Source: Pilibacter termitis (GTDB lineage Bacteria > Bacillota > Bacilli > Lactobacillales > Streptococcaceae). Taken from it: 64,000 bases of DNA. Below, piece by piece: positions 55,637 through 64,000 of the stretch. The translations under genes were made by a program, and so were the position numbers. Below the pieces are notes generated by a model. It did no database searches. It was not told the DNA's origin and was given only the letters and a program-made list of their open reading frames with translations. The first letter of the stretch is position 1; every line of letters starts with the position of its first letter. The stretch is from NCBI RefSeq assembly GCF_900167335.1, contig NZ_FUXI01000015.1, forward strand, positions 1 to 64,000, in the 5' to 3' direction.

Positions 55637-56812
55637 ATGGCGGACAAAAGAGATTATTATGAAGTGCTAGGTTTATCAAAAGGTGCAACAGATGCAGAGA
55701 TAAAAAAAGCCTATCGTAAATTAAGTAAGCAATATCATCCAGATATTAACAAAGCAGCAGATGCAGAAGAAAAATTCAAAGAGATTTCTGAGGCATATGA
55801 GATTTTAAGCGACTCACAGAAAAAAGCTGCGTATGACCAATATGGTTTTGCCGGAGTCGACCCAAATTATGGTGGCGGTGCAGGCGGATTTGGCGGTTTC
55901 GGTGGATTTTCTTCGAGTGGCGGAGGATTTGATTTTGAGGACATTTTGGGCAGTTTCTTCGGTGGTAGCGGAGGATTTGGTTCAAATGCGAGAATGAATC
56001 CAAACGCTCCACGAGCAGGAGAAGATTTGCAATACACCCTTAGACTTTCTTTTGAAGAGGCGATTTTTGGTGTGCAAAAGGACATTGAATATACTCGTCA
56101 AGATGAATGTGGTACTTGTCATGGAAATGGAGCAAAACCCGGTACGACACCAGTAACTTGTTCAAAATGTCACGGTTCTGGTCGTATAAATATTGAACGT
56201 CAAACACCGCTTGGTCGTATGGTTACACAGCAAACGTGTGACGCTTGTCGAGGGTTAGGGAAAGAAATCAAAGAAAAATGTGTAACGTGTCATGGTGCAG
56301 GACACGTGGCAAAATCACATAAAGTAAAAGTCAACGTTCCAGCAGGTGTTGAAGAAGGTCAACAAATGCGACTAAATTCACAAGGTGAAGCGGGAGCGAA
56401 TGGTGGTCCATATGGTGATTTATACGTCATTTTCAGCGTAGCAGCAAGTGACAAATTTGAGCGAAAAGGGGCAGAAATCTACTATGAAATGCCGTTGAAC
56501 TTTGCTCAAGCAGCGTTAGGAGATGAAATTGAAGTGCCGACTGTTCATGGCGAAGTGAAATTACGCGTGCCTAGTGGTACGCAAACGGGGACGAAATTCC
56601 GCTTGCGTGGAAAAGGAGCACCAAGACTTCACAGCGGTGGGAACGGCGACCAAACGGTTATTGCGAAAATTATCACACCAAAACATTTAAACGAAGAACA
56701 AAAAGAGGCACTTCGTGCATTTGCTAAAGCAAGTGGAGATTCCATTTCAGAGTCTGATGAAGGTTTCTTTGACAAAATGAAAGACGCTTTTGGTGGGAAA
56801 AAGAAAAAATAG
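55637..56812 (+). CDS. dnaJ: chaperone DnaJ (Hsp40)
   Basis: Encodes 391 residues from ATG 55637, with TTGGAGGTTCC upstream. The J domain ([23 protein letters not shown] in QYHPDIN) is followed by a Gly/Phe region, four zinc repeats ([32 protein letters not shown]) and the substrate-binding C-terminal domains. It stimulates DnaK ATPase. Unusually it is not next to dnaK; three other genes and a terminator lie between. No CIRCE is visible directly upstream, so it may have separate control. Confidence 0.97.
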   Translation: MADKRDYYEVLGLSKGATDAEIKKAYRKLSKQYHPDINKAADAEEKFKEISEAYEILSDSQKKAAYDQYGFAGVDPNYGGGAGGFGGFGGFSSSGGGFDFEDILGSFFGGSGGFGSNARMNPNAPRAGEDLQYTLRLSFEEAIFGVQKDIEYTRQDECGTCHGNGAKPGTTPVTCSKCHGSGRINIERQTPLGRMVTQQTCDACRGLGKEIKEKCVTCHGAGHVAKSHKVKVNVPAGVEEGQQMRLNSQGEAGANGGPYGDLYVIFSVAASDKFERKGAEIYYEMPLNFAQAALGDEIEVPTVHGEVKLRVPSGTQTGTKFRLRGKGAPRLHSGGNGDQTVIAKIITPKHLNEEQKEALRAFAKASGDSISESDEGFFDKMKDAFGGKKKK

Positions 56813-56825
56813 AAACGAATAATTG

Positions 56826-56914
56826 AAAAGCTAGGAAATCCCCTGAGTCTCCCTCTTATAAACGGATAAGTTTTTAGAAATTTGAGCGGACACAACGGAA
56901 TCCTAGCTTTTTTG
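56826..56914 (+). terminator. terminator of dnaJ
   Basis: AAAAGCTAGGA and TCCTAGCTTTT enclose a long loop with a minor inner stem, ending in six T. Confidence 0.8.
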
Positions 56915-56985
56915 GTGTAGCTGAGAACTGTTTTCTCCAAAATATGATAAAATGAAATCAACTATAAAAAATGTCGGGGGATACT

Positions 56986-57720
56986 ATGGGAAAACAATTT
57001 ATCAAAGATTATCAAGTGACGTATTATGATTGTGATGCAAAATCGAGAATGAAACTTTCTACGTTATTGAATGTAGTTATTTATTTTTCTGGGATTCAAT
57101 CGGAAGACTTAAATAGAAGTGATGAATATGTCCACTCGCTTGGTGTAACGTGGGTGGTGACCAATCATGAAATTGAAATAAAGCGATTGCCAAAAAAGAA
57201 AGAGAAAATCGTCGTTATAACAGAGGCGAAAAGTTACAATCGTTATTTTTGTTATCGTGATTTTACCGTTCAAACAGCAGACGGCGAAGAATTAGTTGTG
57301 GTTCATTCGACATTTGCATTAATGGATATAGAAAGTAGAAAAATGGCAAGTGTGACGGAGGAATTTCTTGCTCCATATGAAAGTGAAAAAACAAAGAAAA
57401 TCAATCGTCCGTTAAATATTTCACTTGAAAAAGTGGATTATGAGCGTGACTATCCTGTTCGTTTTTCCGAGTTAGATGTCAATCATCATGTGAACAATGC
57501 TAAATATATAGATTGGTTACTCGATGTGTTGGGCTATGACTTTTTGATTGCACACACACCAAGGAAACTTTCCATGCGATACGTGCGTGAAATAGAAGAA
57601 GGAACAATCGTAAAAAGTACCGCACAAGTTGAAGGTTTAGAAACGAAACATCAGATTTCAGTTGACGGTGTTTTGCATACGGAAGCGTTGATAGAATGGA
57701 GAAGAGAAAATGAAATATAA
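56986..57720 (+). CDS. acyl-ACP thioesterase
   Basis: ATG 56986 is used, seven bases after TCGGGGG; ATG 56971 overlaps that site. Encodes 244 residues with two hotdog domains. Motifs: [20 protein letters not shown], then [20 protein letters not shown] in the first, and [20 protein letters not shown] with the catalytic Asn-His in the second. It releases fatty acids from acyl carrier protein. It overlaps the following HAD gene, an arrangement common in enterococci. Confidence 0.93.
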   Translation: MGKQFIKDYQVTYYDCDAKSRMKLSTLLNVVIYFSGIQSEDLNRSDEYVHSLGVTWVVTNHEIEIKRLPKKKEKIVVITEAKSYNRYFCYRDFTVQTADGEELVVVHSTFALMDIESRKMASVTEEFLAPYESEKTKKINRPLNISLEKVDYERDYPVRFSELDVNHHVNNAKYIDWLLDVLGYDFLIAHTPRKLSMRYVREIEEGTIVKSTAQVEGLETKHQISVDGVLHTEALIEWRRENEI

Positions 57721-58480
57721 AGGTTATTTGATAGATTTAGACGGTACGATTTATTTAGGAAATCAAGGGATTCCTGCGGGGAAACGATTTGTGGAAGAAT
57801 TGCAAAAGCGAGAAATTCCGTTTTTATTTGTGACGAATAACACGACAAAATCTCCCGAAGTCGTAGCGAATCGATTGGCAAATGAATTTGACATACACGT
57901 AAAAAGTGATTTAATCTATACCGCCACTCTTGCAACGATTGATTACATGAAAGAGTTAAACCGTGGAAATAGTGTGTATATTATCGGTGAATATGGACTA
58001 AAAGAGGCGATTTTTGATGCTGGTTTTGTTTGGAATGAAGTAGACCCAAGCTATGTCGTGGTAGGATTGGACAGTGATTTGACTTATGAAAAAGCGGTGA
58101 AAGCGTCCCTTGCCGTACAAAATGGAGCAACATTTATTGGTACCAATCCCGATTTGAATATCCCAACAGAGCGTGGATTATTGCCGGGAGCTGGAAGTGT
58201 GGCACGTTTTATTGAGGCAGCGACACAAGTAGAGCCAATTTACATTGGGAAACCGAATGCGATTATTATGAATAAGGCAGTAGATAGTTTAAATATTCAC
58301 AGAAGTGAGTGCCTAATGGTAGGGGACAACTATTTGACGGATATTCAAGCAGGAATAAAAAATGATATAGATACTTTGCTTGTCACCACGGGCTTTACAA
58401 GTCCTGAAGAAGTGCCAAACTTGCCCGTTGCACCTACTTTTGTAGTAGCGACACTTGATGATTGGGACTTTGACAAATGA
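57710..58480 (+). CDS. HAD-family phosphatase of the NagD/YutF type
   Basis: ATG 57710 overlaps the thioesterase gene by 11 bases. Encodes 256 residues. HAD motifs are [15 protein letters not shown] (nucleophile Asp and the following Asp), [26 protein letters not shown] (Lys) and [16 protein letters not shown] (acidic pair). The cap is of the C2 type. The substrate is not evident. The next gene overlaps its stop, so all three genes are coupled. Confidence 0.93.
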   Translation: MKYKGYLIDLDGTIYLGNQGIPAGKRFVEELQKREIPFLFVTNNTTKSPEVVANRLANEFDIHVKSDLIYTATLATIDYMKELNRGNSVYIIGEYGLKEAIFDAGFVWNEVDPSYVVVGLDSDLTYEKAVKASLAVQNGATFIGTNPDLNIPTERGLLPGAGSVARFIEAATQVEPIYIGKPNAIIMNKAVDSLNIHRSECLMVGDNYLTDIQAGIKNDIDTLLVTTGFTSPEEVPNLPVAPTFVVATLDDWDFDK

Positions 58481-59127
58481 AAATAGAGAATCTAAAAGAA
58501 TTTTTTGGCAAATTTTGTGTTTATATGAGCATTTTTCTAGGAAGTATTGTGTTTGTCATTCATGCAAAATTTTTGTATTTAATTATTTTACGCACAGAAA
58601 AATTACAAAATATAGTTCCATTAAGCGAGAAAGAAATTATCAAAAATTATGATGCTTTAATGGACTACATGAACAATCCATTTGAGAAAACTCTTGTAAT
58701 GCCTAACTTTCCTTCGTCTACGCAAGGCTTGATTCATTTTGCTGAGGTGAAAAATTTATTTATCTTAGCGACTGTTTTATTTGTTTTGGCGTTCCTTGGT
58801 GCCATTTGGTATCTTTTGAAAATAAGACGTGAAAATGCTTGGTGGAAATTCATTTTTTCTGTAAAAATCGCTATGCTTGCTCCATTTGTCATTGGCATTT
58901 TCTCCGCTTTAAATTTTGATGTAGTTTTTACTTTGTTTCACAAAATCCTCTTTCGCAATGATTTTTGGATTTATGATGCAACAAAAGACCCGATTATCAA
59001 AGTATTACCAGAAAACTATTTCCTTTTGTGTTTCTTTGTTTTCTTTGGACTGGCAGAAATTTTATTGGCAGGATTGTTTTGGAAAGCGAGAAAATCAATA
59101 AAGGGCAACTCTAAAAACTCCGCTTAA
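58477..59127 (+). CDS. DUF1461 (TIGR01906) integral membrane protein
   Basis: ATG 58477 overlaps the HAD gene. Encodes 216 residues with about four hydrophobic segments. The N-terminal half has [20 protein letters not shown] in an outside loop, and [20 protein letters not shown] is the diagnostic block of the family before the last membrane segment. The function is unknown. The last eight codons or so (KGNSKNSA) and the stop are provided by the inverted-repeat element at 59101, so the native end is altered. Confidence 0.9.
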   Translation: MKIENLKEFFGKFCVYMSIFLGSIVFVIHAKFLYLIILRTEKLQNIVPLSEKEIIKNYDALMDYMNNPFEKTLVMPNFPSSTQGLIHFAEVKNLFILATVLFVLAFLGAIWYLLKIRRENAWWKFIFSVKIAMLAPFVIGIFSALNFDVVFTLFHKILFRNDFWIYDATKDPIIKVLPENYFLLCFFVFFGLAEILLAGLFWKARKSIKGNSKNSA

Positions 59128-59381
59128 GACTAAATTAGCTAGTTTTTCTTGTTTTCGAGAAAATCGACGAAAGCTATGTGGTTCATAGAAAAGCGGAGAG
59201 GGGCGGTCAGGAGTTTGTCGTAGTGAGCCACAGCATTTATTTACTGGAAACGAAGTTTCCAGTGCTGTTGCGAACTGCGACCCAACTCCTGCCCCTCGTA
59301 GCTAGACAAGGTTGAGGAGATTGACAAAGAAAATCGGAAAACTAGCAATTTAGGATAAGTGCGAGTTTTTAGAGGTGCCCT
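59101..59381 (+). repeat. long-inverted-repeat element, copy 3 (longest form)
   Basis: Ends are AAGGGCAACTCTAAAAACTC and GAGTTTTTAGAGGTGCCC, inverted copies of each other. The left arm has CGCTTAAGACTAAATTAGCT; the right arm has AGCAATTTAGGATAAGTGCG. The interior holds nested pairings: AGGGGCGGTCAGGAGTT with AACTCCTGCCCCT, and CTGGAAAC with GTTTCCAG around GAA. It matches 32365-32544 in reverse and 42410-42572 apart from a missing centre. No protein-coding frame is evident inside. Confidence 0.9.
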
Positions 59382-59390
59382 AAAATAAAA

Positions 59391-59435
59391 AGACTCTCAA
59401 TCACTTAGTTAGTAGGAAGTGATTGAGAGTTTTGT
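59391..59435. terminator. terminator of the Mga-like gene
   Basis: AGACTCTCAATCACTT and AAGTGATTGAGAGT pair with a short loop, flanked by A and T runs. It serves the minus-strand regulator and could also stop plus-strand transcripts crossing the repeat. Confidence 0.85.
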
Positions 59436-59447
59436 TTAGAGTTACTC

Positions 59448-61070
59448 TTATAGATGCTCAAACTGCCAATTTTTGACGGTGTTGGCAAAATTTTCTAGCA
59501 TAGGGTCGCTCGTGCCAATTCGCCATTCAAAAATAGAGGCATTGATTGCTTTTTCGTTACTAGCAATGATGTCTGTAATGTAAAAGTTGGTTGTTTCATC
59601 AGGAAAATCCTGAAAATTTGCACGAAGATTAAATTTTTGCATTAAGGCTTGTTCAATAAATTGTTTTTTCGCAATCCCACCAAATACTTCAATGCAAATA
59701 TTTGCTTTGACAATGTAGTTATTGATTATATCCTCGTTGTAAGAGGAGTTGTTGTAAAAAGTCAAGATCGCAGGGTGAATCAATTGACTAAAATAATTAT
59801 TGAACAAAGAGCAACTAGCTTTCCCATTGAAAATCAGGCGATTTAACTTAGGAAAATGCTCACTCAATGATTTGGTCGAACTCAAAATAATCGGTGTAAC
59901 AATTGGATAGTGATGTTTGAAATACTCCAAATTACTTTTCATGCCTGTATCGTAGTTTTCAAAAAATAAAAGTTGCAACAGCACTTTATGAAAATTTTTG
60001 CTAAACAGAAGTTTATCTTCGTGTTTAAAAGGTTGCTTAAATTTGTCTTCAAAAAGACTCATAATAATAGACTTCGTCGAGTCGAGATCTGCTTTTAGGC
60101 GAGTGCTGAAAAAATCATCAAAACTTGCGGTAAAAGGAAAATCAAAGACATAGAGAAAATTAATAATAAAAAACGTCTCCACTTTTAATTGCTCAGGAGC
60201 GATTTTTTTGCTAAGCTCCTTTTGGAAAATAGAGATGATATTTGCCAGTCGTGTATCTTTGATCAGTGCTGTATTATTATAATATTTTAATTTTGTTTTA
60301 GACAAAAAGTTCTCGTTTAGATTGCGAATCGTTGTTACTCCGATGAGAATCATGAGAAATTGTTCCCATTTAATTGATTGATAAGCAAGGTCGTCTTTTA
60401 ATTCTGACATAATGATTTTTGCGTGTTCATTGACTTGATAGTAAAATCTCTTAAAACGCTTGTCCTGCAAGGAAGTTTCAAGTTCGGTAAGAGCATTGAA
60501 GTTTCTCAAATATTGCACAAAGAGAAAAATGCGGATACTTTTTTCTTCTCCTTCAAACACATATTTTTTATTAATACTAAAACCAAGTGGTTTAAAACTC
60601 TCATTTAACTCATCACGTTTTTTTCTAAGCGTATTTGGGCTAATGGAAAACTCACGATTAGAAGAAGGTGAAGGCTGTATATTTTCTGTTAGCCAGTCCA
60701 TCATTTCAAAAGAAGGCATCGTTTTCCCTCGAAAAGCAGCGTAAACGAGTAAAAATTTGATACTTCCTAGCAAATATCTATCCATAAGATAAGAAATATG
60801 AAGTGGCAAGGAAAGGTCGTTTACTATTTCATTTCCAACAAACTTGAGAGGAATTTTTGATTCTAAATTGTAAAACAAAATGTCCTCTTCTATCTCTTTG
60901 ATATAACGCTCAAAACTCCGTTGGCTTTTTGAGCTAACTCCTAAGGAATCTAGCATTTTAGCAGTATGTTCATGAAAAAAAGCTGCATCAGCAAATTGTT
61001 TGCATTCCCTTTGAATTGTAAGCAACATGACAATTTTAATAGTTTCTTTTTCCTCTAATAGCTCGAACAT
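59448..61070 (-). CDS. Mga-like helix-turn-helix regulator
   Basis: ATG at 61070 on the minus strand fits AAGGGG at 61081-61086; the GTG at 61079 is too near. Encodes about 540 residues. The N-terminal segment has IVMLLTIQRECKQFADAAFF and SSKSQRSFERYIKEIEEDIL (first HTH). A second HTH lies near ISPNTLRKKRDELNESFKPL. The rest is helical, with PRD-like repeats and no clear phosphorylation His. The pattern is that of Mga/AtxA-type virulence or carbohydrate regulators. The target is unknown; no sugar transport genes are adjacent. Confidence 0.8.
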   Translation of the reverse strand: MFELLEEKETIKIVMLLTIQRECKQFADAAFFHEHTAKMLDSLGVSSKSQRSFERYIKEIEEDILFYNLESKIPLKFVGNEIVNDLSLPLHISYLMDRYLLGSIKFLLVYAAFRGKTMPSFEMMDWLTENIQPSPSSNREFSISPNTLRKKRDELNESFKPLGFSINKKYVFEGEEKSIRIFLFVQYLRNFNALTELETSLQDKRFKRFYYQVNEHAKIIMSELKDDLAYQSIKWEQFLMILIGVTTIRNLNENFLSKTKLKYYNNTALIKDTRLANIISIFQKELSKKIAPEQLKVETFFIINFLYVFDFPFTASFDDFFSTRLKADLDSTKSIIMSLFEDKFKQPFKHEDKLLFSKNFHKVLLQLLFFENYDTGMKSNLEYFKHHYPIVTPIILSSTKSLSEHFPKLNRLIFNGKASCSLFNNYFSQLIHPAILTFYNNSSYNEDIINNYIVKANICIEVFGGIAKKQFIEQALMQKFNLRANFQDFPDETTNFYITDIIASNEKAINASIFEWRIGTSDPMLENFANTVKNWQFEHL

Positions 61071-61271
61071 ATAAAGCACCCCTTTTTAATTAAAAATAAA
61101 TGTATTCCCTTACTTTATTAACTCACAAACCTCCTGTTTTTTCAACAAAAACGCAACCTTTATCAAAAGGGAATCTCTAAAAAATATTTTCCGTTTTTCT
61201 GAGGAATAGATCATAGAAAATCCTTACATTCGTGGTATAATACAAGGATAAAATAAAATGGAGCTGAGTAT

Positions 61272-64000
61272 ATGAAATGGACGATTCCTGCAAAGATTAT
61301 TGCACGTGGAAGAAAATATGTAGACGAAGGACGTGTATTGCGTGTTTCGGCAGATGAAGTGGCAAATGTGTGGCGGGCAACGGTTGTTGGCACACGTGAC
61401 TATGAGGTAACGCTTGACGGTGGCGTGCAAGAGGTAGATACTTGCGAATGTCCGTATTGGGAAAAACATCAATATTGCAAGCATACGGTTGCAGTAGAGC
61501 TGTTTTTGAGAAAAAAAGGACTCAATCGCATTTTGTCGCAAAATCCAAAAATGCTTTTGCCAAGAAAACGTGTGGTGAAAGATGTGGATATTTTGCGAAG
61601 TGCGTTGTCAAAATTTTCTTCGCCAAGACAAATAGAACAACGTATTCTACCGTTAAAAATAGAGTTTCAAGTGGTCAATATTTCTACGAATCAATATCAT
61701 CCAGAACTAGATGTGTTGGGGATTATGTTGAAAATTGGTTTGCAGACAGAAAAACGAACGGTGATTGTGAAAAATATTGGCACCTTTTTTGAAAAACTTG
61801 AAGAACAAAGTATTTTCCGAGTAAATGAGCATAAGGAATTTCTCTTGTCGCCACAAGCATTTGACGAAGAAAGTTTGAAATTGCTTGAGAAATTGCACAA
61901 AATTTATTTGACATTTGAAATGATGAAAAAAGCAACGAATAATCAAAATGGAAAAATTGACAAACGTTATTTGTTGTTGCCGATTGACGAGAGTAAAGAA
62001 TTGCTAGAGACAATGGCAAAAACTGGAGCTTTTACGCTTGAGATTGACGGAGTAAGTTATGATACGTTGACCTTTATGCAAAAAAAATACCCTTTTTCTT
62101 TTGACATGAATTTAAAAAATAAAGATTTAACGCTCAAATTGCCCACAGAAAACCTACGAGTTTTTGAAATGTACGGTTGGATTGTAAAGGAAAATGAGAT
62201 TTATTTCGTCGAAACGAATGAAATAGAAATGATTTCTATTTTGAATACAGCTGAAAAACAAATGAAATCAAAGGAAATTCATTTTTCGGAAACAGAATAC
62301 AATGAATTTTTTAGCGATTTTTTGCCGCAGCTACGCAAAATCGGAAAGGTTCATGTACCTGAAGCGATGAATGAAAAGCTCGTCAATTCAGAGTTAAAGA
62401 CTTATCTTTTAATGAAAAAAATCAAGGGAAATATTGATGTAAGGATAGACTTTCACTATGGTGAGCAAGTATTTTCAACGGATAAGACACAAGAAATTCT
62501 AGGCAATAGTGTTGTTTTGCGTGATAGTGAAAAAGAGAGTGAAATAGTGCATTTGCTTGAAAAATTCCGTTTTACTAAGACTGAGACAGGGTATCAAAAA
62601 CCTTTGCCTTATGGCGAAAGTTTGTTTTATTTTTTCCGTACAGAATTGATACAATTGAGAAAAAAAGCGAAAGTGCTTTTAGGGAAAAAATTGTCTGAAA
62701 TGTACCTAGATACCCAAAAACTTCAGCCTGTTTTTGAAGTTGAAGAAAAACAAGGGTGGCTAGATGTGCGATTTGACATTTCTGGTATTCCGCAGGAAGA
62801 AATTAACCGAGTGTTGACACGGTTGATGAGAAAAGAGCCGTTTGCGACCTTGTCGGACGGGAAAGTATTAAGTTTAGATTCAGAGGTGTTTATCCAAACT
62901 GCCGATATTTTGAATGATTTAAGAGGAAGTTTACGCCTTGAAAACGGTCATTTTCAGCTTTCTAGTGCAAGAGGAATGGAAGTTTCAGAAAAACTTTCAA
63001 AAGCACCGTTCGTTCTATTTTCAGAGGGATTTAAGACGTTATTGCATGATTTGAATCACCCAGAGTTGATCCCATTTACTTTACCAAAAGATTTGAATGC
63101 CCAACTTCGTCAATATCAGCTAGAAGGTGTCAAATGGCTGAAAATGTTATCAAATTACGGTTTTGGTGGTATTTTAGCAGATGAAATGGGGTTAGGGAAA
63201 ACCATTCAGACGATTACTTATTTGCTAAGTGAAAAAAGTGACAATTGGAAAGGAACGGCTTTGATTGTAGCACCCGCCTCACTCATTTACAATTGGGAGA
63301 GTGAAATCGAAAAATTTGCACCGAATTTGACGAAAAAAGTAGTCGTTGGGCATAAAGGCGAGCGTGAGCGTCTGTTGGAAAATGGAGAAAAGGTAGATAT
63401 TTTAATCACGAGCTACTCTAGTTTGCGTTCAGATGCAATGATTTATTCAAGATTGTCTTTTGGTTATTTAATCATGGACGAGGCACAAATGGTCAAAAAT
63501 GCGAGAACGAGGACAGCAAGTGTCATTTCTTCGTTAAGAGTAAGGCAAAAATTTGCTCTTTCTGGCACACCAATCGAGAACAATCTCGAAGAATTGTGGA
63601 ATATTTTTTCCATTTTATTGCCGGGACTTTTGCCAAATAGACAAAAATATCGAAATTTGACTACGGCTGAAATTTGGAAATTTACAAAGCCATTTATTTT
63701 GAGGCGATTGAAAAGTGAAGTGTTGCGTGATTTGCCAGAAAAAGTCGAAAGCAATCTCTATTCAACGCTTACAGATGAGCAGAAAAAGGTGTATCTCGCT
63801 TATTTACAGCAGATGAATAACGAAATTACCAGTATGTCAAGTGATGATTTCAAGCGAAATCGCATGAGTATTTTGGCGGGATTGACACGACTTCGACAAA
63901 TTTGTGACGACCCACATCTATTTTTAGAGGATTATACAGGTGAAAGTGGTAAACTCGAGCAATTAAAAGAAATCGTACAAGTTGCCAATGAAAATGGTCG
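61272..64000 (+). CDS. SWIM zinc finger and SNF2-family helicase, 3' end beyond the window
   Basis: ATG 61272 follows GGAGCTGAG; a TATAAT lies at about 61237. About 909 codons are visible and the frame is open at the window end, so it is cut by the edge. The N-terminal SWIM domain has CECPYWEKHQYCKHTVAVEL (C-x-C...C-x-H). A long middle region follows. The SNF2 ATPase starts near residue 615 with QYQLEGVKWLKMLSNYGFGG and Walker A GILADEMGLGKTIQT, then the DEAQ box in YLIMDEAQMVKNARTR, FALSGTPIENNLEELWNIF and TRLRQICDDP. The C-terminal helicase lobe is outside. Its role is DNA remodelling or translocation of unknown purpose, as in other Firmicutes. Confidence 0.92.
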   Translation, partial: MKWTIPAKIIARGRKYVDEGRVLRVSADEVANVWRATVVGTRDYEVTLDGGVQEVDTCECPYWEKHQYCKHTVAVELFLRKKGLNRILSQNPKMLLPRKRVVKDVDILRSALSKFSSPRQIEQRILPLKIEFQVVNISTNQYHPELDVLGIMLKIGLQTEKRTVIVKNIGTFFEKLEEQSIFRVNEHKEFLLSPQAFDEESLKLLEKLHKIYLTFEMMKKATNNQNGKIDKRYLLLPIDESKELLETMAKTGAFTLEIDGVSYDTLTFMQKKYPFSFDMNLKNKDLTLKLPTENLRVFEMYGWIVKENEIYFVETNEIEMISILNTAEKQMKSKEIHFSETEYNEFFSDFLPQLRKIGKVHVPEAMNEKLVNSELKTYLLMKKIKGNIDVRIDFHYGEQVFSTDKTQEILGNSVVLRDSEKESEIVHLLEKFRFTKTETGYQKPLPYGESLFYFFRTELIQLRKKAKVLLGKKLSEMYLDTQKLQPVFEVEEKQGWLDVRFDISGIPQEEINRVLTRLMRKEPFATLSDGKVLSLDSEVFIQTADILNDLRGSLRLENGHFQLSSARGMEVSEKLSKAPFVLFSEGFKTLLHDLNHPELIPFTLPKDLNAQLRQYQLEGVKWLKMLSNYGFGGILADEMGLGKTIQTITYLLSEKSDNWKGTALIVAPASLIYNWESEIEKFAPNLTKKVVVGHKGERERLLENGEKVDILITSYSSLRSDAMIYSRLSFGYLIMDEAQMVKNARTRTASVISSLRVRQKFALSGTPIENNLEELWNIFSILLPGLLPNRQKYRNLTTAEIWKFTKPFILRRLKSEVLRDLPEKVESNLYSTLTDEQKKVYLAYLQQMNNEITSMSSDDFKRNRMSILAGLTRLRQICDDPHLFLEDYTGESGKLEQLKEIVQVANENG

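Overview
The window is a chromosomal segment of a low-GC Gram-positive coccus-type Firmicute, most likely a member of the Lactobacillales close to the Enterococcaceae. The evidence is gene order and content: polA-coaE-nrdR-dnaB-dnaI, hrcA-grpE-dnaK with CIRCE operators, rplJL with an L10 leader, CbpA, CppA, a DUF4828-like protein, thioesterase-YutF-DUF1461, strong AGGAGG-type ribosome binding sites and TATAAT promoters. The genus assignment is inference.

Positions 1-3700 are an accessory polymorphic-toxin locus. It holds a 5'-truncated and frameshifted toxin with a barnase-like C-terminus, followed by a barstar-like immunity gene. Next comes a displaced toxin C-terminus with a translationally overlapping immunity gene, then a second barstar-like gene, and finally a duplicated linker segment fused to the C-terminal remnant of a transposase. 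A 446-residue protein of unknown function follows. Positions 5.3-10.4 kb hold small conserved unknowns, an orphan winged-helix regulator with a degenerate receiver, Spx, KhpB/Jag and a MarR regulator. That regulator precedes a heterodimeric ABC exporter with one degenerate ATP site.

Positions 14.5-17.3 kb combine relics of mobile DNA (a group II intron reverse-transcriptase remnant and an internally deleted IS630-type element) with the rplJ-rplL operon, its leader and the c-di-AMP protein CbpA. From 17.5 to 32.2 kb lie housekeeping genes: an ABC-F protein, trmL, a histidine phosphatase, recD2, leuS, a DUF975 protein, clpX, ysxC, a CppA-like protein, a serine hydrolase and manA. From 32.7 to 47.7 kb come a nucleotide phosphodiesterase, a UMF1-type transporter, a large pyruvate:ferredoxin/flavodoxin oxidoreductase, the polA-coaE and nrdR-dnaB-dnaI replication cluster, a nitroreductase, trmK and a Nif3-like gene.

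From 47.9 kb to the end are pepT, efp, the heat-shock operon (with three unrelated genes between dnaK and dnaJ), an acyl-ACP thioesterase-YutF-DUF1461 cluster, an Mga-like regulator and the first 2.7 kb of a SWIM/SNF2 helicase, cut by the window edge.

The most unusual structure is a dispersed repeat family with long inverted ends (copies at 32365-32544, 42410-42572 and 59101-59381). Its middle has been lost or kept as a module, and its ends supply the last codons and stop codons of two unrelated genes. No CRISPR array, rRNA or tRNA was seen.
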